This document shows, piece after piece, positions 8,664 through 16,247 of a DNA stretch of 33,634 nt (its first letter is position 1; each line of letters begins with the position of its first letter). A program made the translations under genes and the position numbers. Under the pieces are notes generated by a model. It was not told the origin of the DNA. It saw only the letters and a list, made by a program, of their open reading frames with translations, and did not search any database. The stretch is from Saprospiraceae bacterium (lineage in GTDB: Bacteria; Bacteroidota; Bacteroidia; Chitinophagales; Saprospiraceae): the NCBI GenBank assembly GCA_020628855.1, contig JAHDEL010000040.1, positions 1 through 33,634 of the forward strand. The letters run 5' to 3'.

Positions 8664-9176
8664 TCACAGTAATACTGTGCTTGTTTGTTGTAAATATTGT
8701 TTGACCAATTTCCTTGCATTATTCACATGCCAGTGTGATGTACCTTCTGTAATAGAAAGTTCTTGAGCAATTTCTTTATGGTTATAACCTTCAAAAACGT
8801 ACAGGTTAAAGACCATCCTAGTTTTTTCAGGTAGCCTTTGAATCTGCTTCATAATATCTGCTTGCAACAAAGTTTGCTCTCCACTATTGCCTTCCATTCC
8901 ACATGCTTTTTCAGCAGAGAAATCAAACTCAACAATCTCCATCTTTTTCTTTCTAAGGAAATCTATTGCAGTGTGGATAATCACTGTCTTTGTCCACCCA
9001 TAAAAGCTCTCACTTTTGATCTTTCCTTCTTTGACATACTTTATAACCTTTACCATAGAGTCGTTAAATACTTCCATAGCATCTTCTCTGTTTCGGCAGT
9101 ATCGCATGGTGACACCAAAAAACTTTTGGTAACATTCCATGTAAATCTGCTTTTCTGTATGGAGGTTATTTATCAT
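8664..9176 (-). CDS. ECF-type RNA polymerase sigma factor
   Basis: With the ATG at 9176 the product is 170 residues, a normal size for a group 4 (ECF) sigma factor; an upstream TTG at 9194 would add six residues and is less likely. Region 2 (CRNREDAMEVFNDSMVKVIKYV and ESFYGWTKTVIIHTAIDFLRKKK) binds core polymerase and the -10 element. Region 4 (LPEKTRMVFNLYVFEGYNHK, then EIAQELSITEGTSHWHVNNAR) contains the helix-turn-helix that reads the -35. It directs transcription of a small regulon, very likely controlled by the membrane protein encoded 20 nt downstream. A perfect 14-bp palindrome lies 20-33 nt upstream of the ATG and may be an autoregulatory site. Confidence 0.92.
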   Translation of the reverse strand: MINNLHTEKQIYMECYQKFFGVTMRYCRNREDAMEVFNDSMVKVIKYVKEGKIKSESFYGWTKTVIIHTAIDFLRKKKMEIVEFDFSAEKACGMEGNSGEQTLLQADIMKQIQRLPEKTRMVFNLYVFEGYNHKEIAQELSITEGTSHWHVNNARKLVKQYLQQTSTVLL

Positions 9177-9195
9177 AGTGTCTTTAAGGAACAAT

Positions 9196-9209
9196 ACTAC
9201 GTACGTAGT
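9196..9209. promoter_or_regulatory. 14-bp perfect palindrome upstream of the sigma factor gene
   Basis: ACTACGTACGTAGT is a perfect inverted repeat without spacer, located 20-33 nt before the sigma factor ATG, in the expected promoter/5' leader region. It looks like a binding site for a dimeric regulator. No function is known. Confidence 0.4.
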
Positions 9210-9385
9210 TATTACCCTAGTCCTTTGGTAACTTATTTAAAATTACGAAGAATTTTTTATCACCAATGTCAAATCAGGTGCTTAACAGCACTTTAACTCT
9301 CGCCCAAATTCTTTGGTTTTCTACCAGAAATAGAAAGATAGTAACTGTATTCAGAAATGAAATCAGTTTAGAGTTTGTCCACAAC

Positions 9386-9393
9386 TACATTTG
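9386..9393 (+). promoter_or_regulatory. -7 promoter element for the secreted protein/STAS pair
   Basis: TACATTTG is a perfect match to the Bacteroidota TAnnTTTG -7 element, 29 nt before the ATG at 9423. No convincing -33 TTG at the usual 17-23 nt spacing is visible. The spacing to the start codon is like that of the purH element. Confidence 0.5.
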
Positions 9394-9422
9394 AAGTATA
9401 AATAACAAATAATCATTCGGAC

Positions 9423-9800
9423 ATGAAACATTTACTAATCATTACGTCACTAATCATCTCAATTACATTACAAGCACAAGATGCATTCATAGATTTTGAT
9501 GCTCCCTTATTTGATGAAGAAGTTCTTTCCTCAATAGCACCAGATGCACAATATATCTCTGGCCCTCATGCATTCGAGACTATTCAGCTTGATGAAGACA
9601 AAGACTTCTTTATCCATTCTGAAGATATTTTTAAAACGATCAGTTTATCGAACTCAGACGAGAAAGTTTTTCAAAATCTGCCTGTATACTCTGATAAATT
9701 ACATTTGAACTTGAATAATTATACTTCAGGAGTCTATGATTTATTAGTCTATTATGAAAATAATCCTGAACCTTCAATAATCCAGATTACTCTAAAGTAA
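9423..9800 (+). CDS. Small secreted protein of unknown function
   Basis: The 125-residue product begins with a signal peptide (MKHLLIITSLIISITLQAQ, cleavage probably after AQ at 18-19). The acidic mature part of about 106 residues includes EDKDFFIHSEDIFKTISLS. The last 35 residues (LHLNLNNYTSGVYDLLVYYE and after) resemble the final strands of a T9SS type A sorting domain or a DUF3244-like beta-sandwich, with the pattern L-NNY-SG-Y-LLVYY and a terminal ITLK. A bona fide T9SS signal would normally have an upstream YPNP motif, which is absent. It is followed 22 nt later by the STAS gene. Function unknown. Confidence 0.7.
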   Translation: MKHLLIITSLIISITLQAQDAFIDFDAPLFDEEVLSSIAPDAQYISGPHAFETIQLDEDKDFFIHSEDIFKTISLSNSDEKVFQNLPVYSDKLHLNLNNYTSGVYDLLVYYENNPEPSIIQITLK

Positions 9801-9822
9801 CAACCTCTAAAAACCAATCATT

Positions 9823-10074
9823 ATGAGCAGATTTCATTTTAACATCAATAAACAGAAAGAAACAGTTTCTGTAGCATTCTTCGGAACAATCAAATTTACC
9901 AATGTCATGGATTTCTGTAATGCAATTACTTCCATTGTAAGAAATGGAGAAACATTAATTGCTGACTTCACTGATGTGACAGCCATTGAAAAAAGTGGGC
10001 ACATTGCTCTTGATTTAATTAGAGCAAATCTCTCTGCAAAAGGCTCTAATTTTATTATAAGTACTAGAATATGA
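9823..10074 (+). CDS. Stand-alone STAS-domain protein
   Basis: The 83-residue protein is a minimal STAS fold: strand VSVAFFGTIKF (15-25), helix NVMDFCNAITSIVRNG, strand ETLIADFTDVTAIEKSG (43-59), helix and final strand NFIIST. In SpoIIAA-type anti-anti-sigma factors the motif is DSSG with the first Ser phosphorylated by an anti-sigma kinase; here it reads Glu56-Lys57-Ser58-Gly59, so the phospho-acceptor position is Lys. It may therefore not be regulated by phosphorylation, or may serve as a structural or partner-binding module. It sits 22 nt after the small secreted protein. No anti-sigma kinase gene is adjacent. Confidence 0.75.
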   Translation: MSRFHFNINKQKETVSVAFFGTIKFTNVMDFCNAITSIVRNGETLIADFTDVTAIEKSGHIALDLIRANLSAKGSNFIISTRI

Positions 10075-10132
10075 TTCAGAGCTAGAGCATCGTTTTTCAA
10101 AAAGGAGAAGTTCTCATAAAAGGTGTGTACGT

Positions 10133-10166
10133 GGCTATGTATATTTGCAGCTTTTTACACATAGCC
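10133..10166 (+). promoter_or_regulatory. Inverted repeat around the purH promoter
   Basis: GGCTATGT (10133-10140) and its reverse complement ACATAGCC (10159-10166) are separated by 18 nt that include the -7 element and probable transcription start for purH. The arrangement could be a split operator or a leader hairpin. No PurR-type consensus is recognised. Confidence 0.35.
10140..10147 (+). promoter_or_regulatory. -7 promoter element for the purH operon
   Basis: TATATTTG perfectly matches TAnnTTTG, 32 nt upstream of the purH ATG, implying a leader of roughly 25 nt. The identical octamer occurs upstream of three other transcription units in this window. No clear -33 element is seen. Confidence 0.6.
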
Positions 10167-10179
10167 CGAGATTGCCTTC

Positions 10180-11697
10180 ATGAGCCAAAAAACAATAAAG
10201 ACTGCTCTTATTTCAGTATTTGATAAAGGTGGACTAGATTCAATACTACCACTTCTCAAAAAACACAACATTCAAGTCTTATCCACAGGTGGTACTTATA
10301 ACTTCCTATCGGATAAAGAGCTCCGACTCTCAAAAGTGGAAGACCTCACCGCATATCCATCAATCCTTGATGGTCGTGTAAAGACTTTACACCCAAAGGT
10401 ATTTGGAGGAATATTAGCTAGGAGAATTGAAGCACACCGCGAGGAACTCAGCAATTACAACATTCCGGAAATTGATCTTGTAATAGTTGATCTCTATCCA
10501 TTTGAAAAAACAGTTGAACAGAGCGAAGACCATCAAGCCATCATCGAGAAAATTGACATTGGTGGAATTTCTTTGATAAGAGCTGCTGCAAAGAATTACC
10601 AAGATGTAGTCGTAATCCCTTCAAAGCAACACTATTCCAGTTTGGCATCAATTCTTGAACATCCTTCGCCATCAACCACATTAGAAGAAAGAAGAGCACT
10701 AGCTTCTGCAGCATTTAGCATAAGCAGTAGTTATGATGCCGCGATCAGAAATTATATCATTGATGAGCCGCTACCCGCAATTCAATTAGACAAAAGTAAT
10801 GTGCTCAGGTATGGAGAAAACCCCCATCAACAAGGAATATTCTTTGGTGAGATGGAGTCTATGTTTAATAAACTTTCTGGGAAAGCTCTCTCATACAATA
10901 ACCTTGTTGATGTTGATGCTGCAATTAACCTAATGAAAGAGTTTGCTGATGAAGGACCAACGTGTGCTATTCTGAAGCATACTAATGCATGTGGTGTTGC
11001 CCAAGGAAAAACACTCTTGGAATCGTGGGAAAGAGCTTTGGCTGCAGATAATGTATCTGCGTTTGGTGGCATTTTTATATTTAATCAAGAATTAGACCTT
11101 AGTACAGCAGAAGCCATTGACAAACTCTTTTATGAAGTAGTTATCGCTCCTGGGTTCTCACCAGAAGCAAAGAACCACTTAGCGAAAAAATCAAAACGTA
11201 TTCTTCTCAAACTCAATCATTATAACAAAGGAGTAAAATCTGTCAAAACAATACTCAATGGTTACATCGAACAAGATATCGATCTCACTTTGGAGGAGGG
11301 GAAGGATTTTAAGATAGCTACAAAGCAGCACCCAACTGCCGAGCAATCAGAAGATTTAGTGTTTGCTTTAAAGTGCGCAAAGCATCTCAAATCCAACACT
11401 ATTGTTTTTGCAAGAAATAAGCAACTTCTTGGAATGGGTTGTGGACAGACAAGCCGAGTTGATGCATGTAAACAAGCAATTGCAAAAGCAGAATCTTTTG
11501 GCTTTGATCTAAAAGAAAGTGTGATGGCATCAGATGCCTTTTTCCCATTCCCAGACTGTGTTGAACTAGCCGCTGCTGCGGGGACTAAAGCTATAATACA
11601 GCCCGGTGGATCTATAAAGGATCAATTGAGTATTGATGCTTGTGATAAGCATGATATTGCTATGGTAATGACTGGAGTTAGACATTTTAAGCACTAA
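10180..11697 (+). CDS. purH: Bifunctional AICAR transformylase/IMP cyclohydrolase
   Basis: PurH performs the last two steps of de novo purine synthesis: formylation of AICAR using 10-formyl-THF, then ring closure to IMP. The 505-residue protein has an N-terminal MGS-like IMP cyclohydrolase domain (about 1-190; ALISVFDKGG, VLSTGGTYNFL, GRVKTLHPKVFGGILARR) and a C-terminal AICARFT domain (about 195-505; LRYGENPHQQ, LSYNNLVDVDAA, LKHTNACGVAQG, ASDAFFPFPD, QPGGSIKD). The usual KHxNPCG motif reads KHTNACG here. It is the first gene of a tight cluster: coaX follows after 7 nt. A TATATTTG promoter and a flanking inverted repeat lie just upstream. Confidence 0.98.
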   Translation: MSQKTIKTALISVFDKGGLDSILPLLKKHNIQVLSTGGTYNFLSDKELRLSKVEDLTAYPSILDGRVKTLHPKVFGGILARRIEAHREELSNYNIPEIDLVIVDLYPFEKTVEQSEDHQAIIEKIDIGGISLIRAAAKNYQDVVVIPSKQHYSSLASILEHPSPSTTLEERRALASAAFSISSSYDAAIRNYIIDEPLPAIQLDKSNVLRYGENPHQQGIFFGEMESMFNKLSGKALSYNNLVDVDAAINLMKEFADEGPTCAILKHTNACGVAQGKTLLESWERALAADNVSAFGGIFIFNQELDLSTAEAIDKLFYEVVIAPGFSPEAKNHLAKKSKRILLKLNHYNKGVKSVKTILNGYIEQDIDLTLEEGKDFKIATKQHPTAEQSEDLVFALKCAKHLKSNTIVFARNKQLLGMGCGQTSRVDACKQAIAKAESFGFDLKESVMASDAFFPFPDCVELAAAAGTKAIIQPGGSIKDQLSIDACDKHDIAMVMTGVRHFKH

Positions 11698-11704
11698 ATT
11701 GAAT

Positions 11705-12424
11705 ATGATAGTTCTTTGCATAGACGAGGGAAACACCAGTGTGAAAATGGGTCTATTTGCAGGAGATAATCTTGTGAAATATGGTCGATTTGAAGAAGAT
11801 TGGGCTAGTGATATCCCTCAATTTGTCGGAGTTCAAGAACCAGAACGCATCATGTTTCTTTCATCGAAAGAGGACTATGCTTCAGTAGAAGAAAAAATCA
11901 ACCATCCAAACCTACACATTATTCGTCAAGTTGATGACATCCCTCTGACAATTGAATACTTGACACCCAAGACTTTGGGCAAAGACAGAGTAATATCTGC
12001 ATATGCTGCAACTCAATTATTCCCAGATGACCATTGTGCAATATTTAATATTGGCACTTGTCTGACTTCAGATTTTGTGGAAAGAGGAGGAATATATAAA
12101 GGTGGTAATATAAGCCCCGGACTAAAAATGAGGCTCAAGTCAATGCATAAATTTACTGCTAAGCTTCCTTGGGTAGAGGTAGATGCAGAATTAGAACCTT
12201 TGGGATTGACAACTGAGCAAGCCTTACAAAATGGTGCTTATTATGGAATGCTGTACGAAATTCAAGGTTTTATCATTTCCTTAAGAAAAAAATATAACTA
12301 TATACGCGTTATGCTTACAGGAGGCGACGCAAATTATTTTGCAAAAAGATTAGAAAAGTCCATCTTTGTTGATCCTTTCCTCAATCTTAAAGGCTTACAC
12401 TATTTATCACAATCCTATGCTTAG
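11705..12424 (+). CDS. coaX: Type III pantothenate kinase
   Basis: CoaX phosphorylates pantothenate, the first step of coenzyme A synthesis. The 239-residue ASKHA-fold protein shows the type III motifs DEGNTSVKMG (7-16, phosphate-binding), LGKDRVISAYAA, NIGTCLTSDFV and GGNISPGLKMR, and ends with a typical LTGGDANYFA adenosine motif. Its ATG at 11705 is 7 nt after the purH stop; a TTG six bases further upstream is less likely. The final 8 bases overlap the start of the outer membrane protein gene, so translation of the two is probably coupled. The second residue of the usual DxGNT motif is Glu (DEGNT), which is unremarkable. Confidence 0.94.
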   Translation: MIVLCIDEGNTSVKMGLFAGDNLVKYGRFEEDWASDIPQFVGVQEPERIMFLSSKEDYASVEEKINHPNLHIIRQVDDIPLTIEYLTPKTLGKDRVISAYAATQLFPDDHCAIFNIGTCLTSDFVERGGIYKGGNISPGLKMRLKSMHKFTAKLPWVEVDAELEPLGLTTEQALQNGAYYGMLYEIQGFIISLRKKYNYIRVMLTGGDANYFAKRLEKSIFVDPFLNLKGLHYLSQSYA

Positions 12425-13763
12425 ATATTATTCTATCATACTATTATCATTATGCCAACTCTACGGATTTGGTCAATCTACTGATAATTCTATTTTTTCT
12501 AGATTTGGTCTAGGAGATATACAACCTCAATCTTATACAAGTTTTCAAGCACTTGGAGGTAGTGCATCTGGGTACGCGACCACTTTTACAATAAATAGCG
12601 TTAATCCGGCTTTCTATTCCAAACTTGGGACAACTGCATTTGATTTTGGATTATCTGCAAGATATTTCAGAACCGATTTGAATGGAGAAGCAGGGAATAG
12701 CATCTGGGCCGGTCACCTAGAGAATGTAGCAATTGCGTTTCCACTAAGGAATGCAATTAATAAGAGCTTAGACCCAATAAAGAAACCTACAGATTTTGGT
12801 ATGGCTTTCGGAATCCATCAAGTCTCAAGAATTGGATATAATGTCTCGAGTACAGAATTAATTGATGGAATCGGTCAAATTAAGAGAGAGTATGAAGGCT
12901 ATGGTGGACTCTACAAATTCTATTGGGGGAATAGTGTTAAGTATAAAAACTTTTATGCTGGAATCAATGCTAGCTACTTATTTGGAAGATTTACTTATGA
13001 GAAAAACATTCTTTTCTCGGACATTCTAAGTGCGTTTGATGATTATTTTACTACGAGCTATAACGCACGAGGATTTCAGTTAGATTATGGGCTTGCTTAC
13101 TCGCACAACTTCAAACAATCAGAAGAAGTAGATGCCAATAACCTATTTGGTAATATTCTGACCATTGGGGTGCATGGAATGCTGCCAACCAATTTAAAGA
13201 CACTAGCTGACGAGCAGAATGTATTAATACAAGACTTTGGAACTGTATCCATTGCATCAACTGACACTCTTCTCAATGTCACAGAACAAGAAGGTAATAT
13301 GAAATTGCCAACGGGTCTTGGTTTCGGGATTAGCTACCAGCAAGAACAAAATTGGGCTGTAACAGCATCCTTTAAAATAACACCTTGGTCACAATATAAT
13401 AATGAAGCTAACCCTGAGACTTTACAAGATGTAAGAAGTCTTCAATTTGGTGCATGGTATACACCAGATTATAAATCTTACACATCTTACTTTAAGAGAA
13501 TCAGATACAAAATCGGAGGTTTCTACCAAAACGAACCTGCTAGAATTGGTCTTGAAAATAGTGAGGATGATGAAGTTACGCACTATGGGTTAACATTAGG
13601 AACTCAACTGCCTTTCGTCAATCAAAGAAAGATTAGTAGAGCTGATATTGCTGTCACTTTGGGATATAAGGGTAACTCTATTATTAATGAACGTTATTTG
13701 AACATAAAATTTGGATTTTCATTTAATGATGATCAATGGTTTTTAAAGAGAAAGTATAATTAA
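12417..13763 (+). CDS. Outer membrane beta-barrel protein
   Basis: The 448-residue product starts at ATG 12417, giving a clean signal peptide (MLRYYSIILLSLCQLYGFGQ). The open frame reaches further upstream but that start would bury the signal peptide. The mature part begins with DNSIFSRFGLGDIQPQSYTS, a pattern seen at the N-terminus of Bacteroidota outer membrane transport-like proteins that often follow coaX. The rest is made of amphipathic strands with many aromatic and Gly residues (GLYKFYWGN, FYAGINASYLFG, LGFGISYQQEQNWAVTASFK, IRYKIGGFYQNEPAR). It is likely a channel or lipid-associated barrel; the substrate is unknown. It overlaps coaX by 8 nt and lies 27 nt before the TPR gene. Confidence 0.8.
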   Translation: MLRYYSIILLSLCQLYGFGQSTDNSIFSRFGLGDIQPQSYTSFQALGGSASGYATTFTINSVNPAFYSKLGTTAFDFGLSARYFRTDLNGEAGNSIWAGHLENVAIAFPLRNAINKSLDPIKKPTDFGMAFGIHQVSRIGYNVSSTELIDGIGQIKREYEGYGGLYKFYWGNSVKYKNFYAGINASYLFGRFTYEKNILFSDILSAFDDYFTTSYNARGFQLDYGLAYSHNFKQSEEVDANNLFGNILTIGVHGMLPTNLKTLADEQNVLIQDFGTVSIASTDTLLNVTEQEGNMKLPTGLGFGISYQQEQNWAVTASFKITPWSQYNNEANPETLQDVRSLQFGAWYTPDYKSYTSYFKRIRYKIGGFYQNEPARIGLENSEDDEVTHYGLTLGTQLPFVNQRKISRADIAVTLGYKGNSIINERYLNIKFGFSFNDDQWFLKRKYN

Positions 13764-13790
13764 CCAAATAAAGAACAAAAACACTGAACT

Positions 13791-15209
13791 ATGATTTTGA
13801 GAGCATTAGGAATTACGGCCTTATTCAGCCTACTTGCTTTACCTGGTTACAACCAATGTGAAACTTGGGTTGACAATGCAAAACAAAGTGCAGCAGAGGA
13901 TGCACATTCTGTTTACAGACAGGCATTAAAAACAGAAGATTATGAGATTGCCGAAGAATATTGGCAACAAGCTTATGATATTGCTCCAGCTGCTGATGGA
14001 GTGAGAGACTATCATATGACTGATGGTGTGCTTATTTATCTCAATAAGCTCAAAAATGAAACTGATGACACCAAGAAAGCTGAATACAAAGAAAAGGTGC
14101 TTGGATTCTATAATCAAGCGATTGATTGTTACAATGCTGGTGGAATAAATATCAAATGTGACTCAGGAGATCAAGAAGCATGTAACAAAGAAAGAATTGC
14201 TTATCTCAAAGGTAGAATGGGTTATGACATGTACTACTATCTAAATTCTCCGTATAGCTTAAACTACGCTGCATTAAACGAAGCAATTGATGAGGGTGGT
14301 AACGAAGCTGAGTATATAGTACTGGATCCATTTGCTAAGATCACTGTGTATCAATATCAAAATCAAAAATTGGACAAGGCAACTGCCTTAGCAAACTTCG
14401 AAAAGATGGAAGCTTTGGCTAACTATAATATTGAAAATAATTCGGCGTACGGAGAGTCTTATGATCAAGCTTGGGCAGCTGCTAAAGCTCACTATGCTCC
14501 AATTGAAACTGAGATATTTGACTGTGAATACTTTAAGCCTAAATATCGACAAGAGTACGAAGCTGCTCCTGATGATATGGATAATGTAAAAACGCTCATA
14601 GTATTATTGAAGAGAAGAGGCTGTGCAGAAAATGATCCATTTCTTTCTGAGCTAGAAGCTAAATGGGAAACATATGCAAAAGCAACGAATGCAGCAAGAC
14701 AAGCAGAATTCGAAGCTAACAATCCTGCTCTCCTTGCTAAGAAAGCTTATGATGCAGGTAATTTTGCAGACGCTGTCACCAAATACGATGAAGCAATCAA
14801 TAAAGAGACAGACCCAACCAAGAAAGCTAGAATGCTTTTTTCAAAAGCATCAATTCAGTTTAGAAAACTCAAAAAGTACAGTGATGCTAGAGCAACAGCT
14901 CGTGAATCTGCTAAGTTAAACCCAAGCTCTGGGAAGCCTTACATGCTCATTGGAGATATGTATGCTACATCTGCAAGGAACTGCGGAGATTCATGGAATC
15001 AAAGGCTAGCAATTATTGCAGCAATTGATAAGTACAATTATGCAAAATCTGTGGATCCTTCAATAGCTGACGAAGCAGGAAGTAAAGCGGCAAAATATAG
15101 AAGCTCATTACCTGCTCAAGAAGAAGGTTTTATGAGGAACATCAAAGCAGGACAGACCGTAACAGTGGGTTGTTGGATTGGTGAATCTGTGAAAGTAAGA
15201 TTTCAATAA
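13791..15209 (+). CDS. Secreted/periplasmic TPR protein
   Basis: The 472-residue protein has a signal peptide (MILRALGITALFSLLALPGYNQ) and a helical body of TPR-like units: YRQALKTEDYEIAEEYWQQA, a Cys-containing segment NIKCDSGDQEACNKE, and two or three clearer repeats near 315-400 (AKKAYDAGNFADAVTKYDEA; KASIQFRKLKKYSDARATAR; GKPYMLIGDMY). It ends with a compact beta segment GQTVTVGCWIGESVKVRF, which recurs at the ends of such Bacteroidota proteins. It is the last gene of the purH-coaX-OMP-TPR unit, ahead of a strong terminator, and may form a periplasmic or cell-surface scaffold with the neighbouring outer membrane protein. The specific role is unknown. Confidence 0.8.
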   Translation: MILRALGITALFSLLALPGYNQCETWVDNAKQSAAEDAHSVYRQALKTEDYEIAEEYWQQAYDIAPAADGVRDYHMTDGVLIYLNKLKNETDDTKKAEYKEKVLGFYNQAIDCYNAGGINIKCDSGDQEACNKERIAYLKGRMGYDMYYYLNSPYSLNYAALNEAIDEGGNEAEYIVLDPFAKITVYQYQNQKLDKATALANFEKMEALANYNIENNSAYGESYDQAWAAAKAHYAPIETEIFDCEYFKPKYRQEYEAAPDDMDNVKTLIVLLKRRGCAENDPFLSELEAKWETYAKATNAARQAEFEANNPALLAKKAYDAGNFADAVTKYDEAINKETDPTKKARMLFSKASIQFRKLKKYSDARATARESAKLNPSSGKPYMLIGDMYATSARNCGDSWNQRLAIIAAIDKYNYAKSVDPSIADEAGSKAAKYRSSLPAQEEGFMRNIKAGQTVTVGCWIGESVKVRFQ

Positions 15210-15227
15210 ACTTAGTATAAATCAAAT

Positions 15228-15260
15228 AAAAAAAGCTGTCAGATTCTGATGGCTTTTTTT
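15228..15260. terminator. Bidirectional intrinsic terminator
   Basis: A7-GC-TG-TCAG (15228-15242), loop ATT, then CTGA-TG-GC-T7 (15246-15260) forms a 15-bp stem including two G-U pairs, with a U7 tract on either strand. It ends the purH-to-TPR operon on the plus strand and the 3-hydroxybutyryl-CoA dehydrogenase transcript on the minus strand; the dehydrogenase stop codon overlaps its T-run. Confidence 0.9.
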
Positions 15261-16143
15261 ATTTAAAGTTGCTTGCAACCACTTCGGCCTTACGGTGTTC
15301 GCTGTAGTCATAGAACCCTTCCCCACTCTTCTTTCCCATATTCCCTGCTTGGACCATATTGACTAATAATGGGCATGGAGCATACTTAGCTTCACCGTAA
15401 CCTTCATAGAGAACATCTAAAATGGCTTTACAGACATCTAATCCAATAAAGTCAGCTAACTCTAATGGACCCATTGGATGAGCCATTCCTAACTTCATTA
15501 TGCTATCTATCTCTTTTACTCCTGCCACTCCCTGATATAGTGCAAAGATTGATTCATTAATCATTGGCATTAATATCCTATTAGCGATAAACCCAGGGTA
15601 ATCGTTAACTTCTACTGCAATTTTACCTATTTTCTCTGAAAGGGCTATAACCTCTTTGGTAGTCTCATCACTTGTCTTATAGCCTCTGATAACTTCAACC
15701 AGCTTCATGATAGGAACAGGATTCATAAAGTGCATTCCGATAACTTGCTCTGGTCTATCAGTAGCACTAGCAATTTTTGTAATTGAAATAGAACTCGTAT
15801 TCGATGCAAGTATACAAGCCTCTGGGGCATGTTCATCAATAATTTTAAATAGCTGAAGTTTGATTTCTTCTGATTCGCTTGCAGCTTCGATGACAAGATC
15901 GGCTCCTTGGACTGCATCTTTGATATCAGTGTAGGTAGTAATGTTCTTTAAAGAGTTGTCATGGATCTCTTCTGTGATTTTCTCCTTAGCTACCATTCTC
16001 CACAAATTGCTTTTAATGGTTTCTAGCGCCTTATCAAGGGCCTCTTCAGAAATATCACAAAGATTGACATTGTGTCCATTCATGGCAAAGACATGTGCGA
16101 TTCCATTTCCCATTGTACCCGCTCCAATAACAGCAATATTCAT
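15259..16143 (-). CDS. 3-hydroxybutyryl-CoA dehydrogenase
   Basis: The 294-residue enzyme oxidises (S)-3-hydroxybutyryl-CoA to acetoacetyl-CoA with NAD(P)+, in short-chain fatty acid or butanoate metabolism. The Rossmann motif IGAGTMGNG (6-14), the dyad SNTSSISIT and MHFMNPVPIMKLVEVI (catalytic His138 and Glu150) and NDYPGFIANR followed by the C-terminal all-helical domain (MGPLELADFIGLDV, GKKSGEGFYDY) are diagnostic. ATG 16143 gives the normal N-terminus MNIAVIGAG; an upstream TTG at 16152 adds three residues and is rejected. A perfect TATATTTG element lies 32 nt upstream. It resembles HbdA/PaaH enzymes; no thiolase or crotonase gene is adjacent, so the pathway is not resolved. Confidence 0.95.
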   Translation of the reverse strand: MNIAVIGAGTMGNGIAHVFAMNGHNVNLCDISEEALDKALETIKSNLWRMVAKEKITEEIHDNSLKNITTYTDIKDAVQGADLVIEAASESEEIKLQLFKIIDEHAPEACILASNTSSISITKIASATDRPEQVIGMHFMNPVPIMKLVEVIRGYKTSDETTKEVIALSEKIGKIAVEVNDYPGFIANRILMPMINESIFALYQGVAGVKEIDSIMKLGMAHPMGPLELADFIGLDVCKAILDVLYEGYGEAKYAPCPLLVNMVQAGNMGKKSGEGFYDYSEHRKAEVVASNFK

Positions 16144-16174
16144 GTGTAGCAATTTTGTAGTGTATTTAATGGGG

Positions 16175-16182
16175 CAAATATA
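16175..16182 (-). promoter_or_regulatory. -7 promoter element for the dehydrogenase gene
   Basis: On the minus strand this reads TATATTTG, a perfect TAnnTTTG match, 31 nt before the ATG at 16143. No -33 TTG is evident at standard spacing. Confidence 0.6.
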
Positions 16183-16216
16183 CCATGAATCAGCTTCTAT
16201 TATATTAAGGTCGTAC

Positions 16217-16224
16217 TACATTTA
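16217..16224 (+). promoter_or_regulatory. Possible -7 element for the kinase-pfkA-cutA unit
   Basis: TACATTTA has one mismatch to TAnnTTTG and lies 23 nt before the ATG at 16248. It is back to back with the dehydrogenase promoter in the 104-nt divergent intergenic region. Confidence 0.4.
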
Positions 16225-16247
16225 CAGAAGTAAAGAAGAACCAACAT

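Noticed and set aside
8838-9296. 152-codon plus-strand open frame over the sigma factor gene
   Set aside because: Antisense shadow; the minus-strand frame has diagnostic sigma regions 2 and 4.
12366-12416. Upstream extension of the outer membrane protein gene
   Set aside because: The 17 extra residues precede a clean signal peptide that starts at ATG 12417.
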